NCBI RefSeq assembly: GCF_000247815.1
Contig: NC_021673.1
Location: forward strand, 112,943,479-113,007,478
Direction: 5' to 3'
Length of the DNA stretch: 64,000 nt
From: Ficedula albicollis
Taxonomy: Eukaryota; Chordata; Aves; Passeriformes; Muscicapidae
The notes beneath the pieces are model-generated. The model saw nothing but the letters and a program-made list of their open reading frames with translations. It had not been told where the DNA came from and made no database searches. Position numbers and translations under genes: made by a program. Of the stretch, positions 25,681-38,592 are shown one piece after another; the first letter of the stretch is position 1, and every line of letters starts with the position of its first letter.

Positions 25681-28600
25681 AGAGATTTTTCTCCCAACAT
25701 TATCTCCTGTCCTCACCCTCCTGCCCTCAAGCCAGACATTTTCCAAGCTCAGTGCAGGAACGATAGAGGAGGGAGCTGAAGCCTTTGTGGCTGGCTCAGA
25801 GCTGGCAAGCAAATTTGTTTACATTCACTGAGCTATTTCACCTTGAAGTCTCTCCATTCAGTTCTATAACAGGAATTGCATTAGCCTTAGAAAAAGAGAG
25901 CTGTGGAAATCCACCCTTCTCAAAGAGTAGCTGTCCTTTACCACCTAAACCAATCAAACACAAAATGACCAAAGGCTTCTGCCCAGCCCATGTTCAGGCT
26001 GACAGAGACTCTGTCAACCCACAGATTGCTTGGTGAATGTTTCCAGACAAGCTTGATTGGCCTAAAAAGTTTAAAAGGAGGGAGAAAAGACACCTTGGTG
26101 CTGTAAGACCAAGTATTTTCCTGCTGTGCGTTTTTGCCAGCCCATAATGAAGGAGGGGTCATTGCACAAGCTGCTACATTCTGTTTGCTCACATTGAGCT
26201 ATTCCATGAAGGCTTGCCCCGTGCAGTTGTGTGAGGAGCTAATTATGGTTCTGTAATTAGCCATGTGGAAGGACAGACCTCCCCATGTGGAGAGAAGCGC
26301 TGCAACAGCAGGCAGAGAGAAGTCCCTGAGCCAGAGCCACCAAACAGTTGGGCGAGCAGATAGCTAAGTCTGTAAGGTCAGGGTAGGGATGAACTTTATG
26401 TGGAGGAAATAGCCAAATCAAATGAGCCACAGAATACAAAATACATACATCAGCTGGACTACTAGACAGAGAGTTAATTGGACATTAATTATTATGTTAC
26501 TGTGAGGGAAGGCCTAGAAATAGGTAATCAAGCAGTGAGTTTTAGATAGCTATTGCAGCTACTGCAACTTCTTTTTTTTTCTGTTTTAGCAGATAGAAAA
26601 AAACAGACCATATTTGTTTATACACACGTTCTGATTGAGGTGCATATTTGTTTTTACACTAGGAGAACACCTGTAAAGGTGACAAGAACATTTGATAGGT
26701 TAGTATATTGAAAAGGAATTGCATTTTTAAATTAGATCTTAGTTCCTGAAAACAATTCACAAGTAAATATCCTCCAGAAAAGAATCTCATTAACCATTTT
26801 AACAGCCTTGCATATGTTTGGAACAAGAGTCATTGACACAGCATAATGACTGCAAACAAGGGTCCCATGAGGTCTGTCAGAAAGGCAAAGGTTACCCCTG
26901 CCAACTGCAACTCCAACCACTCCTCTTGTCTACCAATGGGCACATCAGAGAAGACTGACAGATCTCACTGGCCTCCAAGTCCTCCTACTTCTCCTGTGGG
27001 GAAACCAGCCACGAGAGCCAGAGCAATTTACCCTTAATATCCGAGACAGAATTAGGTTGGCTCCTTGGCTGGTTTTGTGTCAATGAGAGTAAGGAATGGA
27101 CGGAGTCGCCTTTCCACAACTTTCCTAATGACCTTCCTGAAATGGCAAGTGGATCACAAATCACCAACTTAACCAGACTAGCATCAACAACTGGTTTCCA
27201 AGTCCTGGCACACAAAGACTTTTGGATCCTGGAGCTGATGTACTTTGGCTCGTGTAGGATCCCTATGGGGAAGAGGGACACCTTCGCACAACCTTCCAAC
27301 TGTGCACAACCATATGGGAGAAGTGCAATGCCTTACTGGTCTTTCAAAGTAAAAGTGCATACAGACAAAATTGTCCAGTGCAAGTAGAGAAAGGCAAGCA
27401 AGAAGAAATGGTTGTGCATGTGTCTGTATACAAACCTGTCTTGAGCTTTAATTGTGAAAAAAACACTGGAGTCCTCTATGTTAAAGGCCCAAAGAAGATG
27501 TGGCTTCTAATCAGAAGGTAAGATTAATTGATGGCATTTAATTTGTACATAATTTTTTAGAATTGCATGCTGAAGTGACATAGAATACTTTTGCCTAAAC
27601 CCCACAATCCACTGCAAAATGGGAGTTATGAAAATGTATCCTATTACAAGAAGTTTGAAGGGGAAAACAAGTACACAAAACAGTTGTGATTCCTCACAGT
27701 TTAAGATTATATAAACCAGGACAATATTGATGGCTTCTGCTGACAAATAACACATGGGGAGCTTAATCCTAGTCTTAGTTGGGTAAAAGGGCAAATGCCA
27801 ACTGTTTTCAGTGGGAACGGGTTCAGATTCTCTCTGGACATAATGTAAAAGACAATTTTAAAGTTCTTGTGCATTTTCACAAAAAACCCAAGATTTCCAT
27901 GGCTTGTCTTACTCTTATGAAAATATTTGATCAGAGACCATATTCAGTGCCTCAGATGTGCCCTTCATGTATATGGAACCAATTGTAATCCTCATTCACT
28001 CGGAGTCAAAAATTGTGACAACTAAAGTATTATCTATTTTAATAGTTTTGAAAACTCAGCACAAATCATCCACAGACCTCTGAGAATTTTGCAGGCAGGG
28101 GGTGAGGAAGAAGATGTGACTGAAGGTCTCCAGCACATCACATTCTAGTAACTCCTTGCAGGCTGCAGCCCTGACAGCATTTTGAAATTGCTGAGTATGC
28201 TGAATGTAGAGGCTGTAGCTGAGCAATTGTCATCTAGCCTAAGTCAGCCCCTCTACCTGAACTGGCACTCTCATCAGCCAGAGAGGGATCAGCCAGGGCA
28301 AAACCCCAGGGATTTCTTCATCCTCTGAGACATTTCTTTGAATACAGTCCTGGGAGTCAATAAAACCTCAGGCTTCCAGAGTAACCCCATTTTTCTCACA
28401 GACAGGCAATACCCTTTTTATCAGAAGGGTATTGCTCTGCTTCTGTACAAAATCAATATAAGGGATAATTTCAAACAAATACTACAATTTGCTTAAAGTT
28501 TTTTGTTACAAAAGCACACCAGTGCAAGGAGAAAGGAATGTTGTCTAAATAAATGACACCACTTGTTTTTTGCAGAGGGACGTACGACCTCATGGTGACA

Positions 28601-29138
28601 CATATTTACCTTATCATTTTTATTCTAGAGTACAAATGAATATGCTGATTTCTCATTTAACACTTGGTATGCCAGATCCTTATGTGCAGTAAATTAAGGT
28701 AGCTGATGAGAACATGTGACCAATCTATGCCAATTCATTTGTGTTACACAATATTGAGTTGAGTGTTTTGAAACTTGAGCCAAAAATATACTAATGGCCA
28801 CATTTTGTGATCAGTGTAGGAGAGGACTGAATTGATAAGGCCCTACGAAATTATGCAGACCGACTGAATATCTAACCTGGGATATTTTTTTACTCAGTTT
28901 TGTTAGAGGCTTATGATTCAGACTTGCCTATTGTGTATTAGTCCCTTGAAACTGGAAAGATACTAGCATGCAGGGAGCAAGTACTTTACTCAGCAGTAGC
29001 TGTTTGCAGGATTGTGCTCCTGCTCATTATGTGATAATAACCTATAGATATTGAACCCCACAGACTGCCTTTCTGTACAGCAGGGGGAAATACACATCCA
29101 CACATATACACACAGGCACAGTTTGTAAGGAAACTCAC

Positions 29139-29319
29139 CACTGCTAGAAGCATCATTGAGATTTAGCAGCCCACCTCCGAGCCCTCTGTAACTATGGTAA
29201 CTGTAGGTCCCATTGCCGTTGATGTACAACACCTCCTGTGTGCTGGAAACAGCTGATGTTGAGTAAGTGACCTGGGCTGGCTCCTGTTTGCACTGCTTGT
29301 CAGCTGGAGCAGCCTCATC
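29139..29319 (-). CDS. NOL4: NOL4 penultimate coding exon
   Basis: This 181-bp exon is flanked on the minus strand by acceptor TTGTTTTTGTGCAG and donor GTGAGTTTCC. It starts in phase 0 with DEAAPADKQCKQEP and ends one base into a Gly codon. It contains the segment YINGNGTYSYHSYRGLGGG followed by LLNLNDASSS, which I recognise as a signature of the NOL4/NOL4L C-terminal region. The first part, with Ser/Thr and a KQEP motif, looks like a flexible linker. Sixty complete codons join in frame to the 38-codon exon upstream and the terminal exon downstream. The open frame continues on both sides into intron, so an unspliced reading would add foreign residues. Confidence 0.93.
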
Positions 29320-31385
29320 CTGCACAAAAACAACAAAAGGTTTGGAATTATGGTTACATTTCACCTTGCATGTGAAGGTCTTTTCCATTGTTAAGATTCT
29401 ACATCTATTGTTTTCACAAAAGAGAAATGCATGTTAAACAAGGACAGATAAGGCTCTGATTGATGAAATATTAGCACAAAAAACCAATGGAAATAAACAA
29501 GAATATAGGTTTCCTAAGAATTTGAGAATATTCATTTGTTTGTGCTCCACAAACCAACCACACTGCTTCTCATAGAACATGTACCCTCTCACCCTAAAGA
29601 GCTCACAGCCTTTTTCAAAACCCAACTCTGTGCAGAAACAGTGGGAAAGGATAGGAAATAGCCATTCCCTGAGTACCACAGTGACTCTTACAAGTCAGAG
29701 AACCATGTATTTCTGTATAAGATAAACCAATACAGAATGCACCATCTACTTATTTTCATGTGTCAGTCTCAGAAATGACAGAGGGAACAGAGGAATGGAA
29801 TAAAACTGAATTCCCGTGTTTGGAGAAGGCTGAGTGTCCTTCCACACAAAGGCCATAAAGTAGGGATGTCTCCACAAAAGTGACTTGAATACTGTTGTTA
29901 TCTGTGTAAGAGCAGTGCCTGTTTGCACACTATGAGTTTTCCTCAATGCTTCCTGTTTGCCTCTTTGATGGTTGCATAACATTTAACAGAATTTAGCACA
30001 ACAGTCCTTCAATTTTCCCTGGAAAGAGATGTTTCAGGTGAAAGTGTGTTATTTCCCATCTGTATTTACTGTATCTACTGCTCAGAGTACCTCACCTCCA
30101 CTCATGATCACAGAATGCCAAATAGCAACTTTATTAATGACACAGGTGAAATAATGAAAAGCTTTAAGAGAAGATTTAATGCATTTTAGTAGTTGGAAAC
30201 AAGGAAAACCATCAGTGTGTGACTGCTCATCTTGCCACAGGGACCTTAGTGACAAAAAATCTGTATGTATTTGAACATTTTCTTTGTTTCTTGACTTTTT
30301 TTATGGGTTTCATTTTACACTCTCATCTGAAAACAAACAAACAAACAAAAAAAAAAGATCTGCTAAAATTACCTCTCCTTTGTGTGAGATTTTTGTCTAT
30401 TTTATGCATCTCTCCTCTGCACAACTCTTTTATGGTTCATAAATATACTAAACTTATTAAGAATTCTATAAAATATCTGAAACCTTTCCTACAGTTTTTA
30501 CCCAGAGACATCAAATAGCTCAAGCAGTGTCCAGTCTCTGTGCTGTAAAAAGCATTGCAGTAAAAAGGTTTGTGAATCCTGTATGTATTAGGAGTAGTTG
30601 TTGGTTCCACTTCTCAAAAAGACACTATCAACTTTTCTTATATGAAGACATCCCTGTCTTGCAGGTATTTATTGGTTAAAGAGACTTTCACTGAAGCACA
30701 ACTGAGAAAACTCAGGAGAAGGGATATATACCATTAACTGAAATTTTAATATTTAATAGGGAATGCTGAACCATCAGACAATGAACTCCATAAACAATAA
30801 GAATGAGGCCTCTTGGGCAGTAGACGAGCTAAGGCAAAAGTTTACTTTAAGAGAGTTGGCCAAAGTGCTCTCCTGAGCATTTTCTTAAGTAATAATAATC
30901 TTAAGCAAACTTCCAGAATTGCAATGTATTTTTTGCCAGAAGTTCAACTTCAATATTATTTACCTTTTATCTCCAAAAATCATTGATGTCTCTTATGAGG
31001 GAAAATATATTATTTTCTCAGAGAATATTCACAAGATACAAAGTAAAGTTCTATCTTGGCAACATAGCTTAACTCATCAGCCAAAATTTTAGCACTCTCA
31101 AGACTCAGATGTTCAGCCTCCTTATGTCTAAAACTAAATGATACTTCCTGCCATAGACTCACTCAGAGTCTCATTTTTTTTTTCACAGAGCAGAACTTCT
31201 GCAAAACTATCAAGGACTAAACTATGTTCAAGGGGCACTGTGCAAACAGAACTAACTCCCAGAGTTGAGCAGAGTGTTCAGGGTTGGTCTCCTCATCCTC
31301 ATTGTCTGGAACCCACAGATTTGCTGTCCCTGGATTTACATGTCCTCCAGAGCCCCTGTAGTCAGGGCACTGAAGCCCTGACTGG

Positions 31386-31390
31386 AAGCC
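31386..31390. repeat. 5-bp target site duplication, left copy
   Basis: AAGCC immediately precedes the LTR start and is repeated directly after the LTR end at 32120-32124. Confidence 0.85.
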
Positions 31391-32119
31391 TGTCTTGGGT
31401 TGCAATACAGGATGTGGCCAGAAATGTGTATTCTATCACCATCTGTTGAAGCTGGGTGGGGTAGTGATTCCTTATCTCCATGGCACACATTATCTGCTAA
31501 TGGGCCATCTTTAAGACTAGGTGGGGCAATCATCTATATCTTTTCCACAACCCATCCTCCCTCCAGGAAGATATCACCTGCTGCTGGCCCATTGGGTCCC
31601 ACTGTATGACTGATAAAATTACATCATCCCACTGGGAGATGCTCCAGCCAGGGGGAGGAACCAATCCTTTCTTACCTAGATAAAAACTGAGATTTTGGAC
31701 AGCAAGTTACTGTCTTTCCACTGGATTCCAGAGGAAAACTGGGCCTTTCCACATCATCTCTAGACCTTCAGAGGGAAACTGCACCCTTCTACAGGAGCAC
31801 TGCTTCAGCTGAACCACATCTGCCACTGCAGGAGGACTGTAGCCACCATTTGATCGGACGGCTACCAGCACCCTGACTGACTGACGGGGTGTCAGGTTGT
31901 ATTCTGACTCTGTCAAGATTGGGATTGTTGTTTGTAATACTGTATTTCTATTTTAATTTTCCTAGTAAAGAACTGTTATTCCTAATTCCCATATCTTTGC
32001 CTGAGAGCCCCTTAATTTCAAAATTATAATAATAACTTGGAGGAAGGGGGTTTACATTCTCCATTTCAAAGAGATGCTTCTGCCTTTATTGGCAGACACC
32101 TGTCCTTCAAACCAGGACA
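31391..32119 (+). mobile_element. Solo LTR of an endogenous retrovirus (729 bp)
   Basis: The element begins TGTCTTGGG and ends CCAGGACA, so its ends are the short inverted repeat TGTC/GACA. It is bordered by the direct repeat AAGCC on both sides. A TATA-like GATAAAAACT lies near 31679. A T-rich zone with AGTAAAGAACTGTTATTCC lies near 31963-31983, followed by a short U5-like tail. No gag, pol or env sequence is attached, so it is a solo LTR left by recombination between two LTRs. The 5-bp duplication fits class III (ERVL-like) avian elements; the passerine family is recalled from general resemblance only. It is antisense to NOL4, the orientation usually tolerated in introns. Confidence 0.85.
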
Positions 32120-32216
32120 AAGCCTGTTGCAGAGCAGATGCACGGAGCTCCTGGCAAAGCCCAACCAGGACAAAGCCTGTTGCAGAGCAGATGCATGGAG
32201 CTCCTGGTAAAGCCCC
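32109..32216. repeat. Two-copy 54-bp tandem duplication across the LTR 3' edge
   Basis: The unit AACCAGGACAAAGCCTGTTGC and onwards occurs at 32109 and 32163. It includes the last 11 bases of the LTR, the right target duplication and about 38 bases of flank. The copies differ at a couple of sites (GCACGGAG/GCATGGAG, CTGGCAAAG/CTGGTAAAG). Confidence 0.95.
32120..32124. repeat. 5-bp target site duplication, right copy
   Basis: AAGCC follows the GGACA end of the LTR and matches 31386-31390. A further copy within 32174-32178 is produced by the later tandem duplication. Confidence 0.85.
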
Positions 32217-32234
32217 GGATGCAGAGCCTGGCTG

Positions 32235-32328
32235 GAGGATGCAGCAGGGGTGCTGGGTGCACCTTGATCCACAGCAGCCTGAGGATGCAGCAGGGGTGCT
32301 GGGTGCACCTTGGTGCACAGCAGCCCAC
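32235..32328. repeat. Two-copy 46-bp tandem duplication
   Basis: The unit GAGGATGCAGCAGGGGTGCT and onwards, ending CACAGCAGCC, occurs at 32235 and 32281, differing at GATCC against GGTGC. It lies about 20 bases beyond the 54-bp duplication, making a small duplicated cluster beside the LTR. Confidence 0.95.
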
Positions 32329-35300
32329 GTGTTCCGGAGCACACGGCCAACAAGTGGGAGACCAGAGTCCTGGCTACTTGATGCAGTACATGGTGAAGAG
32401 GCGGAAAAATTGGGATACAGGGTCTCTGCTGGCTGTGGTGAGGAGGGGACTGAACTCAGAGCTGCCATCTCCTAGCAACCAGGCTCCAAGCAAAACTGAG
32501 GTGGGAGTCGTCGCTGAAGCTGTGCCACTGTGGGGAAGGAATGCACAATTCACAGGGCACGACAAGGGAGCGTGACTCAGTTCCCTCTCACAAGTGCTGC
32601 CCTGGGAGGCTCCCTTCCAGCTACTCCCTAGCACAAAATCCACAGGTGGCTTTGAGGTCAGAAATCCAAGTTTGGAGCTGTGCTGCTGAAGGGGGATCTT
32701 TGCACAGAACTAATCAGAGCCCTACAAAACACTGTGATGTGCCATGGGATGGGGCTTGAGGCAGAGTCTGGCACTCCAGTGTAGGAGGCATTCTCAGGGA
32801 CGCAAAAGGAGTTGGGAATGATGCTGAGACCAGGACTCCTGGTTCTGCATATGAACTCTGATCTCTTGGCCATGATGCAAAAGGAGGTTTCCTCTAAGCA
32901 TTACACATCTCTTTAAAGAGCACACTGATCACCTGTCCATAATCGATGAATAAGTTGCTATACATTTCAGACATTAAATCTGATCCTCAATTAAGTGTTT
33001 AACGCAGTCTTCATGATGATTACACACAGAAATAGGGCAGGATTTTTGTCAAGCTTTTTCTTGTCAGTCTCAGGCATCAGCCCTACTGGTAGGATTATGA
33101 ACCATTACCCTGGTCCCAGGGGTTTAGGTATTGCCTCTCATGCATTCCCCTGGGATTTAAGCAATTTTTTGGAAATATTTTGTATTTCAAAAGGCAAAGT
33201 TGTGCAATTTTTCCTTGCAGCCATACCAAGGATAAATAAGCTAATTTCTCTTTTTCTTGGGCATGGAGAATATGAATATAATATTTTCTTTTGTATACTG
33301 AGATTCATTCTTCATAGATTCATTCTCTTTATTTTTTTCACCTGAAAAATCTTTGATTTTAAAGTAATGTAGAAATGAAATGTATTGTTGTTCCCCTGAG
33401 AACTGAGGTCTTAGAAATACTCTGTGTTAGTTATTCAGCACCTCCTGTTTCTCCCTATATAATGTTTACACTGAAAAGGCTTATTTATTTAAAATTTTAT
33501 TTAAAAATTACTTTATTTCAAGACAATCATTAGCAATTAACTAACAATTTAGTGACATGTTTGACTCAACTACCTGGAAGATACACTGTTGTCATCATAA
33601 CAATATATTAAACTTTTGAAGTATTAACTAACCATTTTTAAACTATTTGTCATTTACCTTTAATAAGAAGCAAGACCAAGGTGCAGATAAAACATTTATT
33701 CATCTAGAATTTGACTCATACTATCTTAATTTAGTATATGGCAAAGGAAATAAATCATTCCTCTAACAATATTTCTCTTCTGAATTTATTTTGGAGAAGA
33801 AGCCATTTAGGTCTTGAGCATATTACTTACAAAATGACTGAAATCAGAATATAGAAAAATACTTCTTAGGTACAAAAGCATGCTAAAATAAAAACTTCTC
33901 TGTTGGCTAGAAAAAAGGGAGCATGACATCCTTACTGTGATACTCAACTTGAGATATACCAGAGATATTTATGTCTCAGTTTTATGTCAAAGTCTGTACT
34001 GGGAGAACACGATTTTTTTTTCTTTTTTTTTTTACAAAAGAGCAGATAGGGAAAAAAAAATTATTTCATTTTAAATCAGAAAAGCAATTTAGTAATCCTC
34101 TAAGGACAGTACATCCTGAGAAAATTTTCCATGAACTGTTGCATAACCTGTATATTGAAGAAACCCTTCTCTGCTCTGACTGATGCTCTGAGCAGCAAAT
34201 CAATGGTTTACAGAGGAATCACCATCCACAGCAACATGATGTTGGTGCAGATTTTCAGGACTGTGGTATAAAGGGCAAGGCTCACTGGCAGCTCCCAGCC
34301 TTGTTCCCCTGCCAGCCTAGGCACAGCACACACAACTCTTTTCAAACAGTCTTCATGGCAGCATCTTTAGCAGTGTCACTGATCCCTTCTGTTCCCAATC
34401 TCCTTTAATACCTCCAAAACAACACCAAAAAAGCAATAGTTTGTTGAAATAGAAAGGCCTGGAAAATCTGTGCTACACTGAGTTTTGATCCCTTATACAC
34501 CCAGTGTCAGAAATTCAGTGTACTCCAATTAAGAGAGAGCAGCACTATTGCCATGGCTTCCCTGTTATCAACAGGCATTGCTAACATGCAAATTTAAATC
34601 CCAACAGGGAGGGTGTGTGCAGATCAGCTCACATGGCCAGTGCTAACTCACCACAGAGCTAACAAAACTCTTCCAAAAAGAGTATAAATGATAATGTTCC
34701 AAAAGTGCAAAGATGGTGACACACACAGAGCTACTGCTTCCAATAATGCAGCACTTCCCAGACTGACAAATCAATGACACTGAGAATAACAGCTTCTAAC
34801 TGCCCCTCTGTCAGCGTGATTTTTGACCCATGAATTAGAAAAGAGACAGAAAGGCAAACACATTTTTGCTCATATTTCTTGATAAAAAAGGCTTGCCCTT
34901 TTTAATAAGTTAAACTGAAAAATGTGGATTTCTTGTTGTTCTTGTCAATAAACACTTCTTTTAGAATACCACTTTGAGGGTAGGAAAACTCAAATGCAGA
35001 TAAATCTTTAAATAGGCAAGCCTATTTGCATAGGGTCTTCCACTTTTTCAGCATAGGAAAAAAATTCATTGACTTGAAAAAACAAAGCAGGCTTTAAATT
35101 TTTTTAAAATCTCAGTAGCTTGTAATATGGCTTTAGAAGAAGGGAGATAATGTTTCATATCTTTTTCTCATTTGAATCCCACTAATTTAATTCTACAATT
35201 TTTTAATCAAAAGTAAAATAAATAGAAACATATGATAAAACCACACAACACTTTTCAAAGCATACCAAATTAATCCTTACAATACTCCTGATAGATAGGA

Positions 35301-38300
35301 CTTTTATCAGGGCTTTTCAGATGGTGAGATTCTGGCAACAAAGGCAACCTCAAACTAGAGTTACCTAATATGTAAAGTACTTGAGTTCTGCAGCCATAAC
35401 AACATAATGAGCTTCTCTTTGTGTAAATTAATTTTTAAAAACTCTGAAGTTTTTAACTGGGAATAAACTCAGAAGTTGTATCACAGGACACCCTGCTGTA
35501 TCCACAGAGGATTGTGGGGCTGGGAGTTCTCTGCTCATCTCAGCTCTTGCCCAGAGAAGCTGCTGCCAGGGAAAGCAGCCATCACCACCTGCATGGAGCA
35601 AGGTGTTTGAAGGAGGATAAGACACATGGAACCTGGCTCCCACTGAAGGCCCAGAATATGGCTCCTTCTTAGACACCAATCTGCTGTTGCCAGGACCAGA
35701 TTGTGTACAGTGTACACCTTGTGCTGTCTTTGCAAAATCCCTGAGACTTCACCCCTCTTTGCTTCTCCAGCCTCATCTTCTACCCTTTGTCTCAGTTTCA
35801 ACCTTCTTGCCTAGCAAATCCTAATCTCTCCTTTCCAAACAAGACTCTTGATGCCAGATACCTGAGCAGATTCAACGACTCAAGGCCTTTTGTTTCCTTG
35901 TTTGTATTTAATCAGTGTTACACCCACTGATGGTTCCAGTTGAGATTTTGTCTCTAGGCTCAGACTACTATCAGTATCCTAGTCCCAAAAATCTTGTCCA
36001 CAGGGAGCAAATCCAGGTTCCATAACTAGCCAGAGCAGCTCCTGGTTTCAACTCACATTATTTCTCATTACTAGTATCTGATCCTCTTTCACCCCTAGTT
36101 CTTTAACCCACCCGGCCAGTTTCCATCACATTGCCAGCCTCAGCTCACTCAATTTCCTCATCCAATCCCATCTCATAATGCCTTTGTCCCTTGTTTTCAC
36201 TGCTCCTGTCAACCCTCACCAGGCTCCAGCCCCAGTATTTTTCCCCTCCTTTTCTGCACTGAGATCAGAATTTAGCAACCAAAATACTTTGATTGCATAA
36301 GCATGTGCATCCAGTGCCACATCCTTGGTATAAATGACACCACTATATTGCCAAGAGCAAACTCAGAGCCTTTTTTTTTCTTTAAGGAATGGTAAATATA
36401 CTTAAGGACCAAACTACCCTTGCAGTATAAAATTTTCCTCTTTCTTGAAAATGGCTGTAATTATCTCTAAAAGAGTTCAACAGATGGAAGGCAGAGAGAA
36501 CAGTAAATGCAATCCCTGTGGGCTGAAGGTCATGAAGTTTTCATCGAATTGCACACCTAGTATTGGAATGGGAAATGTGAGGTAATCTTAATAAGTGATG
36601 ATTCTACCAACTGCTTGGATGACACACATTGTTCTGACAGAATACTGGATCTTTTATTAGCTTTAATTACATTAAAGTAACTCTCTAGTGTTTAACCCAC
36701 CTTTTAATTTTAGGACCAATATCCTGGAAGCACGGACAGCTAAACATTACTTTGGCATGTCACAGAAGGCTAAATTTTCCCTTAAGTCTGCAGTAAGGCT
36801 GTTGACTCAGTGTGCTTAGCAATGGTATTTCTGCAAATGATGGATGTGAGTTTTCACTTCAGTTTTGGTTTCCATTGCACATTCTTTCTCCCCTCTCCAG
36901 TTGCTAAGGTTTTTGTTGGGATTACTACTAAATAAACTACACTAAATAAAGCCTGTTCAAGACTAGTGAAGCTTGAACAAAAAGAAAATATATAATTCAT
37001 AGTTTCATAGACCTACATAATTTCCTAAGTTTGAAATTGAAATGAAGCTACACAGTAGCCCTTTGCATTAGCTGACCTCCCTATCTAAAGTAGTGAATAA
37101 TTATAGTCCTGTAAAAGGACTTCCTTTAATATTGTAGCATGTGCTCTTACAGCTGTAAGCTCAGCACAGACGCAATATGAGGCAAGACCAGGAGAACTTC
37201 TGTGCCCAAAAGCTGATCTAAGAAAAAATATTACCTTCCCCACAAAGCCTTATTTCTCTTACAATGGAATGAACAAAAGCAAATTTTCAGGCAAGTCAGC
37301 AGAGTTTCAGTATACACAATAAGAAAAGCAAAGCATTTGCTAAAGCCTCTGGATTTGCACATAGAAATGTTGACCCATGTGACCTGTTTGCCATGTAGCA
37401 TCAACCTCAAAACTATTTTGAATAAAGTTATATGAAATTTCCAGTTCTTATATTGAGGGATTACTAATAAAAAATTAACATCTATTTGAAATTTCAACTT
37501 TCTATACCAAATGCATAGCTGAAACCTGAAAAATGAGTGCTAGAATCTTATAGTCTCTTTAGGAAAATACTTAAAATATAACTCATCAATATTTTATTTA
37601 AGGGGAAGAGTTCTTCTCTGATAACCTTTCAAGACTTATACATCTATCTAAATTTATATTTGTCACATAATATCTCTCCATGGGTATTTCTCCACCTCTC
37701 AGGCTATTCACAGTATTCCTTAAAATGACGCATCTATTGACAGTCCCATAAAGTGGTGTCCAAAACCTCAATACAGACAGATATAAAAAAAAATAATTGC
37801 ACCTTGAGACAAATTCCTTTCCCTTTAAGTTTAGTTGTCCTCCAAAACAGCATTGCAGGAAAAGGCACTAGATTTATGGATGAGGTCTACTTACAGCCAC
37901 CAGAAAGTCCCCTGAGATTTTATCTAGAAGTACTTAATGCAAATTTGAGCAAGCTGGCTAAAATAAAACATGAAGTAAAGTTTAAATAATATCACAGAAC
38001 TCATGTCAGATATTCCTTAGATTGGAAATGTTTTGACAATTTAGGAGTGGGCTTAGCAGTGAAATCAAGAGGGACATAATTGCTGTTCTTGGGCTTGCAC
38101 ACTATTTCTCCTCTTGTAAGGAGCAGCTGGAGGATTGCTAAGTTGTTTTCCACTCTCTGTTATCAGATCTAGACTGTTTTTCTCTGCCACTCTCTCTGCA
38201 TTATTTTCTTCACTTACTTAAATCAAGTGTGTATAAAAAATGAGAAAGCCCATTCTTGTGTGACATACTACTCAATTTGTAGCTCAGTTGGAGCTGGGTA

Positions 38301-38430
38301 TTCCAGCCAAGTTGAACACTCTTGCTTTAGCTGTGAGTCTATCATCTCATCATTACATGGAGAGCACATCAATCTCAGAGTAGAATTTTCTGGCCCAAAA
38401 ACCTGAGATTACATGAAAAAGTGCTCCTAG

Positions 38431-38592
38431 CCTGCAGAGGCAACTCTAATGAATATGTCACTGCCAGAAATCTAGGTACGGATGGTTTTGCTTTGAAGTC
38501 CAGTACAATTTCCTGCAGAGGCAACTCTAATGAATATGTCACTGACAGAAATCTAGGTACGAATGGTTTTGCTTTGAAGTCCAGTACAATTT
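38431..38592. repeat. Two-copy 81-bp tandem duplication
   Basis: The unit CCTGCAGAGGCAACTCTAAT and onwards, ending GTCCAGTACAATTT, occurs at 38431 and 38512 with two substitutions (CACTGCC/CACTGAC, TACGGAT/TACGAAT). A T-run follows the second copy. The period is 27 codons, so an open frame crosses both copies, but it has no family resemblance. Confidence 0.97.

Noticed and set aside
31138..32643. Cluster of open frames on both strands around the LTR
   Set aside because: They are products of the LTR sequence and the adjacent duplicated GC-rich flank; no retroviral gene is present.
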